Shown here: piece by piece, positions 54,989 through 63,039 of the stretch
How the letters are laid out: every line of letters starts with the position of its first letter
Position numbering within the stretch: the stretch's first letter is position 1
Notes under the pieces: generated by a model
Databases searched by the model: none
Told to the model about the DNA's origin: nothing
What the model saw: the letters and a program-made list of their open reading frames with translations, nothing else
Assembly: GCF_017873415.1 (NCBI RefSeq)
Contig: NZ_JAGGKD010000002.1
Coordinates: 310,001-374,000, forward strand
Direction: 5' to 3'
DNA: 64,000 nt
Source of the DNA: Methanolobus bombayensis
Lineage (GTDB): Archaea > Halobacteriota > Methanosarcinia > Methanosarcinales > Methanosarcinaceae
Translations under genes and position numbers: made by a program

Positions 54989-56419
54989 ATGTTCCGTAAT
55001 TTTGTTAACCGTGTTCAAGAACTGGAATCTCTTAACAGGGATTATAACTCCAGTGACTTTTCATTTACCGTCATCTATGGACGCAGGCGGGTTGGCAAAA
55101 CAGAGCTTATCCAGCAGTTCGTGAAGGATAAGCCTCACATTTTCTTTCTGGCGGATATGCGAGGAACACTATCCAATACTCTTAGATTCAGGAAAAGAGC
55201 TTCAAGCCTGTTCAATGACATGGAACCTGCTGCTGAGACATTTGATGGTGTGTTCGAATACATAAGAAGACAATGGAAAGAAGACCGGAAACTTGTTATT
55301 GTTATCGATGAGTTCTCTTATCTGGCACAGGCTGATGAATCCATACCATCGGTATTCCAGCTAATTGTTGATGAGATACTCAAAGGAAGATCTTTCCATC
55401 TTATTCTCTGCGGTTCTTCCATTTCCATGATGGAAAAAACAACCCTTTCCTATTCAAGTCCTCTTTACGGCAGGCGAACAGGACAGATACAGGTCATGCC
55501 TTTAAGTTTCCATCACATTTCCGGTTTTTTCCCGGGATATAAGCCGGAAGAATTGATGCAAATATATGGGGCAACAGGAGGCATACCTTTCTATCTCAGG
55601 TTCTTTGATCCTGAAAAAGGATTTTACGAGAACCTTGAACAGTCAATTTTCTCCAAAGAAGCTGTACTTTATGCAGAAGGTGAATTCCTGCTGCGTGAAG
55701 AGTTAAGAGAACCTGCCACCTACATGAACATACTTTACTCCATCTCAAAAGGTGCATCAAGAGCAGGAGAGATTGCTGCCGGTGCATTCATAGAAACAAA
55801 GGATCTGTCCTATTATGTAGATACGTTGATGAAACTTGGATTCTTAAGAAAAGAGCATCCTGTCGCAGAAAAAACATCTACTCGTAAGACAATTTATGTT
55901 ATAGATGACCCTTTCCTGCGTTTCTGGTTCAGGTATGTGCTGGTACACAAGGATTCCATAGAAGCAGGCGACAGTTCACATGCTATTGAAGACCTGAAAA
56001 AAAGTTATGATCGTTATCTGGGAGAAACATTTGAGCAGGTCAGCAAAGAAATGCTCATGGATCTGAATCTCCATGACAGACTTCCATTCAAGTTCAAGTC
56101 TATTGGAAGGCAGTGGGGAAAAATACCTAAGATGCCAAAAGGGAAAAACGATTATGAAATCGATCTTGTGGCCCTTGACCCGGAAACAAAGAATATACTT
56201 TTCTGTGAGTGCAAATGGCAAAAGCAGAAGATCAATGCAGATGTCTATTACAGTCTGAAAGAGAAGGCAGCTCATGTGAAATGGTTCCCTGAAAGAAAAG
56301 AACATTTTGCCCTTATCAGCAAGTCCGGTTTTACTAAGAACTTGCATGAGATAGCAAAGCAGGAAAATGTTTTGCTGCTGACATTGGAAGATTATCTTTC
56401 AGATTCTACTGTAGAGTGA
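54989..56419 (+). CDS. Archaeal AAA ATPase with DUF234 nuclease-like domain
   Basis: 476 residues. FVNRVQELESL, P-loop VIYGRRRVGKTEL (residues 30-42), Walker B IVIDEFSYL, sensor ILCGSSISMME, then a wHTH and C-terminal DUF234 with a PD-(D/E)XK-like IDLVALDPETKNILFCECKW. Such proteins are frequent in archaea and probably belong to mobile or defence-related ATP-dependent nucleases. Full length for the family. Confidence 0.85.
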   Translation: MFRNFVNRVQELESLNRDYNSSDFSFTVIYGRRRVGKTELIQQFVKDKPHIFFLADMRGTLSNTLRFRKRASSLFNDMEPAAETFDGVFEYIRRQWKEDRKLVIVIDEFSYLAQADESIPSVFQLIVDEILKGRSFHLILCGSSISMMEKTTLSYSSPLYGRRTGQIQVMPLSFHHISGFFPGYKPEELMQIYGATGGIPFYLRFFDPEKGFYENLEQSIFSKEAVLYAEGEFLLREELREPATYMNILYSISKGASRAGEIAAGAFIETKDLSYYVDTLMKLGFLRKEHPVAEKTSTRKTIYVIDDPFLRFWFRYVLVHKDSIEAGDSSHAIEDLKKSYDRYLGETFEQVSKEMLMDLNLHDRLPFKFKSIGRQWGKIPKMPKGKNDYEIDLVALDPETKNILFCECKWQKQKINADVYYSLKEKAAHVKWFPERKEHFALISKSGFTKNLHEIAKQENVLLLTLEDYLSDSTVE

Positions 56420-56529
56420 TTGACAGTTTTCACTCCTTGATGAAGAGAATGTCTTCAATCCCATTCACAAAAAATCATTCTGTAAAAGTCTATAGAAGAT
56501 TGAAATGATGTGATAATTATTTTATACGG

Positions 56530-57129
56530 TTATTTATTGAAGTCTCTAATTACTTCAATTATTCTGTAAACCTGTGTTGATGGATTACTTTCCGTACTAT
56601 TTAGATCAGTTCCGTTATCAAGGTGAAGTTTTTCCAGTTTTTTAGCGTTTTTCACTGCTGTATCAGTTAGAGGTTCAAGAGTTTGAAAGTAATCTCTGCT
56701 CTTACTGTAATCTGTAATCTGTCTTTTTAAAAGTTCTATCAAACCTTCGTTTTGAAGTGATGCGTCTGTATAGCTAAAATGAAGAAGGAACCAGAGTTCA
56801 AAGGAGGGGTTTGAGAAGCACATATTGATGGATCTTCCGGCATACCTGTATGCTTTTGAGATATTGTCATCTGTGTTCTCGTCGCAATCAAAGACGCACC
56901 AGATGGAATCACCACCGTTGATGTCCAGATCTTGCACCTTTTTTTTAGCAAATTTAACAATGCTTCCGACATCTTTACGGCTTGATGGAATAGGAATGAC
57001 ATCGACGTTGTTCTGTGGGGTTCTGTAATTTTCAAAGTACATTGGTTCGGTCTTTTCACCTTCACAGATTATGATCATTTTATTCCTTGTAGGTCTTTGA
57101 CCACGTTTTCTTCGGCTGTAGTCTCCCAT
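56530..57129 (-). CDS. rloB: RloB-family TOPRIM protein
   Basis: 199 residues. MIIICEGEKTEPMYFENY gives the TOPRIM Glu and WCVFDCDENTDD the Asp-x-Asp. RloB homologues occur with an AAA ATPase in restriction and defence islands, like the DUF4435 TOPRIM of PARIS. It starts 12 bp after the ATPase gene, so they form an operon. Effector nuclease role is inferred. Confidence 0.8.
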   Translation of the reverse strand: MGDYSRRKRGQRPTRNKMIIICEGEKTEPMYFENYRTPQNNVDVIPIPSSRKDVGSIVKFAKKKVQDLDINGGDSIWCVFDCDENTDDNISKAYRYAGRSINMCFSNPSFELWFLLHFSYTDASLQNEGLIELLKRQITDYSKSRDYFQTLEPLTDTAVKNAKKLEKLHLDNGTDLNSTESNPSTQVYRIIEVIRDFNK

Positions 57130-57141
57130 GTCAAAATCCCC

Positions 57142-58404
57142 TCAGGATGAGATGAATGGCAGTGCTCCGTATCTTCCCATCAGGTATCCTTTCAGGATGT
57201 TCTGATCTTTGCGAACCTGGAATTCCAGAAGTGAATAAAGATCCGTATTCCCTGCATCAGCATCTTTTTCAGTGAACCATATCTGATCCCTTCTGAATAT
57301 CTCATCATTGAGCAGGTTGGTGTTATGGGTCGTTATTATTAACTGGGCATTGTTCTTATTGTAACTCTTGTCATGGAAGAGTTTGACCAGGTGTTCACTA
57401 AGCATTGGATGCAGCTTTAGTTCCAGCTCATCTACAAACAGGACCTGCCCTTTATTTAGTGCATTCAGCCATGGTCCTATTAGAGTGAAGAATCTTCTTG
57501 TACCATCGGATTCCTCAGTGTTGAAATCAAATGAGATGCTGTGTTCCTTGCCATCTTTATCTTTTACAAGGTGGAATGTGTTGATGTCTATTTTTTGCAA
57601 CTTCCCATTAGCTTTATCAAAGCCTCGTGGCAGATGGTTCGTTATTTCAACCGGAAGTTCAGTAGGATCTATGTCTTCTATACTTGCAATAATATCCTTT
57701 AGACCAAGGTCTGCTCTTTCAAGTGATCTCAGAATGGCTTTTTTCGAGTCGTCATCCTGATTGAGCATTTGTATTGTATATTCACCCTGCTCTGATAATG
57801 TCCTTGCACCAATTATTCTCAGGTCTTCCCTGAACCATTTGAAGGCTTCCAGGGTCTTAGCGTAATTCTGCTGTGCGGAGTTGGAGAGATAAAGGACATT
57901 ACTCAGAGTTCTCTTTGAGATATCGTTCTGAACTCTTTTATCAATCGTGAATTTGAATTCAGTTGTGTTTCTTCTTTCAAAAACGAGTGCTTCCCTGTTG
58001 TTCGGGTAATAATAAAGTTCTTCATCGATTATCTTTGTCCTGTCATATGATACAGCATACCTGTACCTGACATTGTTCTTGATGAAAAACACACTGAACC
58101 TGCTGGGCTTAGACATACATTCCGGTGTCAGCTTGAACGGCTCGAATGGAAGCAGATCTCCATCCTGATTCTTGACCGACGTCATCACCAGATTCTGCAG
58201 GTTGAACATTGCTAAAAGAACATTGCTCTTTCCGGATGCATTAGCCCCATAAACGACAGCACTTTTCACCAGCCTGTCATTTTTCTTCAGGGCATCCGGC
58301 TCGATCAGATTCTCCTCAAGCGCCCTGTCTGATGATGCCAGTAAACTAAAAGTGATCTCATCCTTAATTGAGCGAAAGTTCTCAGCTTTGAATTCAATTA
58401 ACAT
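57142..58404 (-). CDS. rloA: AAA15-type ATPase, RloA-like
   Basis: 420 residues with an SMC-like head: FKAENFRSIKDEI, P-loop VVYGANASGKSNVL, signature LFVDELELKLHP, and a D-loop THNTNLLN. Pairs with the RloB TOPRIM gene as in RloAB and PARIS-like AAA15-TOPRIM modules, in which the ATPase detects phage proteins and releases the effector. The start is chosen at the N-terminal beta strand MLIEFKAENFRS. Confidence 0.82.
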   Translation of the reverse strand: MLIEFKAENFRSIKDEITFSLLASSDRALEENLIEPDALKKNDRLVKSAVVYGANASGKSNVLLAMFNLQNLVMTSVKNQDGDLLPFEPFKLTPECMSKPSRFSVFFIKNNVRYRYAVSYDRTKIIDEELYYYPNNREALVFERRNTTEFKFTIDKRVQNDISKRTLSNVLYLSNSAQQNYAKTLEAFKWFREDLRIIGARTLSEQGEYTIQMLNQDDDSKKAILRSLERADLGLKDIIASIEDIDPTELPVEITNHLPRGFDKANGKLQKIDINTFHLVKDKDGKEHSISFDFNTEESDGTRRFFTLIGPWLNALNKGQVLFVDELELKLHPMLSEHLVKLFHDKSYNKNNAQLIITTHNTNLLNDEIFRRDQIWFTEKDADAGNTDLYSLLEFQVRKDQNILKGYLMGRYGALPFISS

Positions 58405-58522
58405 ATCGATACCAACTTATTATATGGATTTAATTGTAATTTTCGTGATTTTTACGAGTATATCGAAGATAAAACATGATTATATTTAAATTAATTGCTA
58501 ATTGATGATTTCAATTTTAGTA

Positions 58523-58852
58523 TTAATTACAAAATACCCTTTCTCTGTTCACCCAATATCGACCTGCTCCTTGTATTTGTCTCTTCAAGTCATTTATAAA
58601 ACTTTGAATGAGGTTTTCATACTCTAATTTTAAATTTCCATTTGTAATAATCAAAGAATTGATCTCATTTAGTGTAATCAATGAAGTATTTCCTATACTA
58701 TGGATTTCAAGCTCCATTTTCGACAGTTGAAGGCTGGCAGGCTGGGGAAATTGACTAGAAACCAGTACAAGCATCCCGCCGCAGGCGGCACATCCAATAA
58801 TAACCAACTTTGTTGATTTCTTAAGTTTCCACTTCCATAGAGGGGGTCCCAT
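58523..58852 (-). CDS. Membrane-anchored protein with CAACGG segment (element copy 3)
   Basis: 109 residues: basic N-terminus (WKWKLKKSTK), a hydrophobic helix LVIIGCAACGGMLVLV, then an extracytoplasmic helical domain. The nucleotide core matches the other CAACGG elements, including an identical GCCGCCTGCGGCGG. Here the segment is part of a longer protein, supporting a coding role for the motif. Start uncertain. Confidence 0.5.
   Translation of the reverse strand: MGPPLWKWKLKKSTKLVIIGCAACGGMLVLVSSQFPQPASLQLSKMELEIHSIGNTSLITLNEINSLIITNGNLKLEYENLIQSFINDLKRQIQGAGRYWVNRERVFCN
58771..58800 (-). repeat. CAACGG element core, copy 3
   Basis: Reverse complement matches copies at 3424 and 8101 across the GCCGCCTGCGGCGG core and flanking hydrophobic codons, with similarity limited to about 40 bp. 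Confidence 0.55.
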
Positions 58853-58975
58853 TTGAATGAAGCAGTGAACTTTGTAAATATCTCCACTTCATGAAAGGGG
58901 TTGTTTTTGCTTGAAATGCTAAACCTGTAAATATGTTCACTTCCATGAAGGGATTCCATTTGATTTATGATACGG
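58830..58975. repeat. Three degenerate tandem repeats of about 55 bp
   Basis: ACTTCCAT/ACTTCATG/ACTTCCAT begin units near 58830, 58887 and 58940, sharing GGGG tracts and TGTAAATAT. On the minus strand they look like GGAAGTGxAxATATTTAC. Too diverged and too closely spaced to call CRISPR repeats. Confidence 0.4.
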
Positions 58976-59052
58976 AGCATGATTGATGTGAGAAACCTTA
59001 CAAATGACAACGTATATACCTAATTAGCATACTTACTACAGAGGAGTTACAT

Positions 59053-59232
59053 ATGGAATCATTGGATATCTACGCATTTGATCAGTATCTGTCCACAATC
59101 ACTGTGGAAAATATCCATGAAACAATGCATTTCCGAAAAAGGATTGACACTCGTTTTGGAGAGGAGTTTTCAAAAGAAGTTTACCACACCATCTTCGATT
59201 GCACACCAGTAGGTATGAAGATTACGATTTAA
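59053..59232 (+). CDS. Hypothetical 59-residue protein
   Basis: ATG after GAGGAG at 7 bp. Well-formed charged sequence (SLDIYAFDQYLSTITVENIHE, FGEEFSKEVYHTIFDC), no recognised family. 90 bp before the DUF2283 gene, so likely in operon. Confidence 0.6.
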   Translation: MESLDIYAFDQYLSTITVENIHETMHFRKRIDTRFGEEFSKEVYHTIFDCTPVGMKITI

Positions 59233-59322
59233 TAATAATATTTGGTGTAAAGGACTTAGATCCTATCCAATATTCTTTAGTGACATGTTTTAAAGAAACA
59301 TCCAAGAGGAGAATGAGAGACG

Positions 59323-59700
59323 ATGAGCGAGCGCAAGAGTAAGCGTGATGGTTCAACCGATTATGATTATCAAAATGACAGCTTTTTCGCATATTCTAAA
59401 GGTGTGAAATATAAGTCATCCATCGATGTAGATGGAATAATTTTGGATATCGGTGAAGACAATTCTATCATGGGTGTGGAAATTATTGATGCCTCTCGTA
59501 GATTTGGAGTTAAGAAATTCGATGTTCAAAAATGTCAGAATCTGAATGTAAACATTGATATTTCCCCAAAAACAATCGAATTAAAGTTAACAATGAGTGT
59601 CCAAAAAAGAAATCACAAGCTTCTTCGTGAAACCGGTGTATCTACACTCAATTCAATGAATTTACCTGCGGGTTCAGAATCGTTGGCCATTGTTGCATGA
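59323..59700 (+). CDS. DUF2283 protein
   Basis: 125 residues; DYDYQNDSFFAYSKGVKYKSS then GIILDIGEDNSIMGVEIIDASRRFG is the DUF2283 signature (YDxENDxxYI, GIILDxDExGxIxGIEIxDAS). Small beta protein often in toxin-antitoxin-like contexts; its function is unknown. Longer than the about 70-residue norm owing to a C-terminal extension. Confidence 0.75.
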   Translation: MSERKSKRDGSTDYDYQNDSFFAYSKGVKYKSSIDVDGIILDIGEDNSIMGVEIIDASRRFGVKKFDVQKCQNLNVNIDISPKTIELKLTMSVQKRNHKLLRETGVSTLNSMNLPAGSESLAIVA

Positions 59701-60149
59701 AACAACACCAACTACTTTTTTAGTTATTCCATCTCCATTGCTAAGTACCTCTCTTTTCTTCTCACTCTGCATTACTACTCGCAATATCTCAGGCAAAGGG
59801 GAAATTCATCAAAGAAAAATACCTGGCATATACTTTACTACGTCGGCTGAAGTGGAATGGATCCATCATTCATAAAAGACATGCAAAAGGCACATTCTAG
59901 TTTTGAATGAATGAACTTTTTGATATACACGTATTTTATGCGTTTTGCGCGTATTTTACGCGTATTCGTGGTATGTCAGAAGATAGCCAGGATTCTCAAA
60001 TATGAAAAAAGCGTAATGTTGTTTTCAAAAGAATACTAGATATTGCATGTTTCAGGTTGTGCTGGAAAAAGCTGTAAGAGGAGTTTTGAAATAGGTTCAT
60101 AATCAAAAGATAAAACAAGTGGATTCAAATCTATAATTCTCTTTAGTAA
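59701..60149. other. Gene-free interval with short GCGTATTTT repeats
   Basis: About 450 bp without a gene. Near 59929-59970 occur repeated CGTATTTTA(T/C)G motifs and CGCGTA-ttt-TACGCG. Nothing else recognised. Confidence 0.35.
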
Positions 60150-60203
60150 CTAAAAACAGTACAGCCATCCGCCGCAGGCGGCACAACCCATAGCAATTAT
60201 CAT
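60150..60203 (-). repeat. CAACGG element, copy 4 (17-codon frame)
   Basis: ATG 60203 to TAG 60150 reads a hydrophobic peptide with GCAACGGWLYCF; DNA core identical GCCGCCTGCGGCGG. Shows the hydrophobic-C-x2-C-GG pattern of the other copies. Lies directly after pth2. Confidence 0.4.
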
Positions 60204-60243
60204 TGAGAAACTCCATCCTATAGATCGTATGCTACTGTTTTCA

Positions 60244-60603
60244 TTAGAATAAACTCAGTTTCTTTGTTAATTTATCAATATCTTCACTCTTCATCGGAAA
60301 GAAAACCAATGCTGTAATTGTCCCTAGTTCGACTTCTGTCCTTCCAGCATCGCGTATGAGTTCACAGATGTATCCTTCATCAATGGTTTTGTCTCTGAAG
60401 TTCAACAATTTGGTTCGATTCTTGGTCTTCAGAACGACTTTCTTTTGTTGTTTTCCATCATCGAACCATTCTTTAATATCATCAAGAAGGTCCAGATTTT
60501 TGAGTAGTGGAGTTATAGATGCATGAGCAACCTGGACTCCAAGTTTCCCGGGAGATATTTCAACATCTTCAGGTATCACGATTACTTGTTTGAATTCCCA
60601 CAT
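60244..60603 (-). CDS. pth2: Peptidyl-tRNA hydrolase, archaeal type
   Basis: 119 residues: KQVIVIPEDVEISPGKLGVQVAHAS, then VVLKTKN and IRDAGRTEVELGTITALVFFP. Matches Pth2 in length and motifs (KxxxQxAHA, DAGxTxxxxGTxT). Releases peptides from tRNA. The lysine of the usual active site region (GK) is kept; an acidic substitution sits before KLG. A chromosomal housekeeping gene, or an extra copy. Confidence 0.85.
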   Translation of the reverse strand: MWEFKQVIVIPEDVEISPGKLGVQVAHASITPLLKNLDLLDDIKEWFDDGKQQKKVVLKTKNRTKLLNFRDKTIDEGYICELIRDAGRTEVELGTITALVFFPMKSEDIDKLTKKLSLF

Positions 60604-60791
60604 ATTTTTTACTTCACAACTTATTTGTTTTCAAAATGGATGAAATTGACGATTATAATCTATAACTCTGGTGTATTTTGAGACAATAATTCAATAAATA
60701 AGAAAATTGATTTTTTAATGTTTCTCATCAGAAGTATTTTATAAATCAAGCGTTTTTTAGAAGTAAACATCACAAAAAGTAGGAGGATAAA

Positions 60792-60965
60792 ATGACTGGA
60801 AAATATTTAACAGAAGACACTCTTGTCGTTACACCGGAAGGTTCTGAAATAATCGCTGATGTTTTGCTTGCTGAAGATTCCAGCACTAAATCTGAAAAAA
60901 GAGTTGATCTCCGCAGAAGTCCAGAAGAAACAAGGAAAATCCTTCGTGAGATGAAACTCAAATAA
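60792..60965 (+). CDS. Hypothetical 57-residue protein
   Basis: ATG after AGGAGG (60781-60786). Charged, with KSEKRVDLRRSPEETRKILREMKLK at the C-terminus and a beta-hairpin-like N-terminus (TLVVTPEGSEIIADVLLAEDSS). Too small for family assignment. AT-rich promoter region upstream. Confidence 0.6.
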   Translation: MTGKYLTEDTLVVTPEGSEIIADVLLAEDSSTKSEKRVDLRRSPEETRKILREMKLK

Positions 60966-61232
60966 TTACAAGCAGAATAATTCTCTGATTAGCTTTTTCT
61001 ATCTTGTAGAGAACTATCACAAGGAAATAGCAGTGCAAAAAGGTCTACAGGAAAATTAAAAGAGAAAAGATGAAACTACACCTTGACTTACATAAATTGA
61101 AGTCCTATAAAAAGACCATGTTTAAATAATTTTGAAGCCAACTAACTGCCAGTCATGAAATGTGAAGAGAGAGATCCTGTTAAAAGTGGCAATGCAGATT
61201 AAGGATGTTGATTCTTATTGGATGGTGAAAGG
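60966..61232. other. Intergenic region
   Basis: About 265 bp, no gene recognised; probable promoter of the AlbA_2 gene. Confidence 0.35.
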
Positions 61233-62672
61233 ATGAACCCTCCAGCATCTCAACTTGTCACCATGCCAGAGGGAAAAACGCTGGAGTTCAAGCGTGACAT
61301 CTCCTCGCCCAGAAATATCCTTAAAACACTTGTAGCATTTGCCAACACAGCAGGAGGGCGTTTGCTTATCGGGATAGAGGATGATACCAGGGAAATACTT
61401 GGAGTAAAGAATCCTCTAGATGAAGAAGAACGTCTTTGCAACCTTATAGCTGACAACATAGAACCCCGTTTAGTTCCAAATGTTGAGTTACTCTCTCTTG
61501 AGGATAAGACCCTGCTAAGTGTAGAAGTTTATCCAAGCGGTCTGCGCCCTCACTGGATGAGAAAAGAAGGGTCAGATGAAGGTGTTTATGTCCGACTGGG
61601 TTCTACTAACCGAAAAGCTGACAGGGAACTTATTGCAGAGCTTAAGCGTACCACTGCGGGTATATCTTTTGATGAACAACCACTTCCAGACAGGACCGAT
61701 GATGATCTGGACTTTGAAGCTGCATCAGCTTGTTTTGAAAGGCACAGGAAACGTGTGAAAAAGGATTTGGAATCCCTGCGCCTTGTTGTCCTGCATCAGG
61801 GACATCTGGTACCTACAGTAGGTGGCATGTTGCTTTTCGGAAAGGACCGTGAAACAATCTTCCCGGATTCATGGATACAATGTGGACGGTTCATCGGTAA
61901 GGATAAGGCAGACATTTTCGATCATATAGATATCCATGAACATCTACCTGTGGCAGTTGAAAAAGTAATGGAGTTTCTCAAGAAACATGCCATGCGAGGT
62001 GCGGATTTTTCAGAATTGAGACGTAAGGATGTATGGAGCATTCCACTTACCATCCTGCGTGAAGCAGTGATCAACGCTGTTGTCCACGGTGACTATTCAC
62101 AAAGAGGAGCACCTGTCAGAGTCGCCTTTTTTGATGACCGCATCGAAATAGAGAATCCTGGCATACTGCTTCCAGGTCTGACAGTTGAAGACATGCTGCA
62201 AGGTGTTTCCAAGATACGTAACCATGTAATTGCTCGTGTTTTCAGAGAACTGGACCTGATAGAACAATGGGGAAGTGGCGTTCGCCGGATGTTCAATGAA
62301 GCTGAAGCTTTGGGGCTTCCTCAGCCTGAAATTATTGAAGTGGGAATGAGAGTGAGGTTGATCGTCTATCTGGCTGAAAGGATCAAAGTTGAAACTTCCA
62401 CCCCAATTACGGCTGAAGCAGAGTCACGGCTAAAGTCACGGCTAAAGTCTGAACTTGCGGCTAAAGTAGTTCTTCTTCTGGCTGAAGGTGAAGCAAGCAA
62501 AGCTGAACTTGCTCAGGGACTGGGACATAAGTCTGTATCTGGAGAGCTGCACAAGCAGGTTAAAATCCTTCTGGAACTCGGTTATATTGAGATGACAATA
62601 CCCGATAAACCACGTAGTAGCAAGCAGGAGTATCGTCTTACGGTTGATGGTGAAAATTTGTTGGATGGATAA
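61233..62672 (+). CDS. AlbA_2 / GHKL-type ATP-binding transcription regulator
   Basis: 479 residues. N-terminal AlbA_2 domain (TLEFKRDISSPRNILKTLVAFANTAGGRLLIGIEDD), a central GHKL-like ATPase segment (REAVINAVVHGDYSQRGAPVRV...RIEIENPGILLPGLTVEDML), and a C-terminal winged helix (LLAEGEASKAELAQGLGHKSVSGELHKQVKILLELGYI). ATG 61233 chosen because GGTGAAAGG is upstream. Regulator or defence-related ATPase; no target visible. A duplicated SRLK-SRLK stretch precedes the HTH. Confidence 0.75.
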   Translation: MNPPASQLVTMPEGKTLEFKRDISSPRNILKTLVAFANTAGGRLLIGIEDDTREILGVKNPLDEEERLCNLIADNIEPRLVPNVELLSLEDKTLLSVEVYPSGLRPHWMRKEGSDEGVYVRLGSTNRKADRELIAELKRTTAGISFDEQPLPDRTDDDLDFEAASACFERHRKRVKKDLESLRLVVLHQGHLVPTVGGMLLFGKDRETIFPDSWIQCGRFIGKDKADIFDHIDIHEHLPVAVEKVMEFLKKHAMRGADFSELRRKDVWSIPLTILREAVINAVVHGDYSQRGAPVRVAFFDDRIEIENPGILLPGLTVEDMLQGVSKIRNHVIARVFRELDLIEQWGSGVRRMFNEAEALGLPQPEIIEVGMRVRLIVYLAERIKVETSTPITAEAESRLKSRLKSELAAKVVLLLAEGEASKAELAQGLGHKSVSGELHKQVKILLELGYIEMTIPDKPRSSKQEYRLTVDGENLLDG

Positions 62673-62754
62673 TTATGTTCATAATAGCTCATTTCTAACA
62701 TTCTCTTGTTTCTATTGGAAGTTTACGAATAACGGGGTGTAGGGGTAGAGAAAG

Positions 62755-62896
62755 CCTACGACTTTACAGGTTGTCCGACAATTACTATTGGTAATAATAA
62801 AAATCCTTCATTTTCGATTTAAAGGCTTTAAATGCCTTCTTTTTCATATGATTTTGCCATAAAATGAAATTATCGGACAGCCTGTTTAGTCGTAGG
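62755..62896. mobile_element. 142-bp MITE-like element
   Basis: 29-bp terminal inverted repeats, 25/29 identical: CCTACGACTTTACAGG... at 62755-62783 and its complement at 62868-62896. The short AT-rich interior (about 84 bp) holds a hairpin AAGGC...GCCTT and no gene. No target-site duplication is evident. Non-autonomous transposable element is the likeliest reading. Confidence 0.6.
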
Positions 62897-63039
62897 ATGA
62901 ATCGTACCCCACTGACTGTTGATAAACTCATCATAACAACATTGGAATCGTATCTCATTGAACAAAAAAAGCAAACATTCCAAAGCAATATTAAAGTAAT
63001 AAGAAAACAATATACTGTTGTTGATTTTAGAGTGATATC

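Noticed and set aside
58830-58975. CRISPR array
   Set aside because: Only three units, too diverged and with spacing of 53-57 bp; no cas genes nearby.
58693-59010. 105-residue minus-strand frame
   Set aside because: It overlaps the better-supported membrane protein frame at 58523-58852 and its sequence is simply the tandem repeat region translated.
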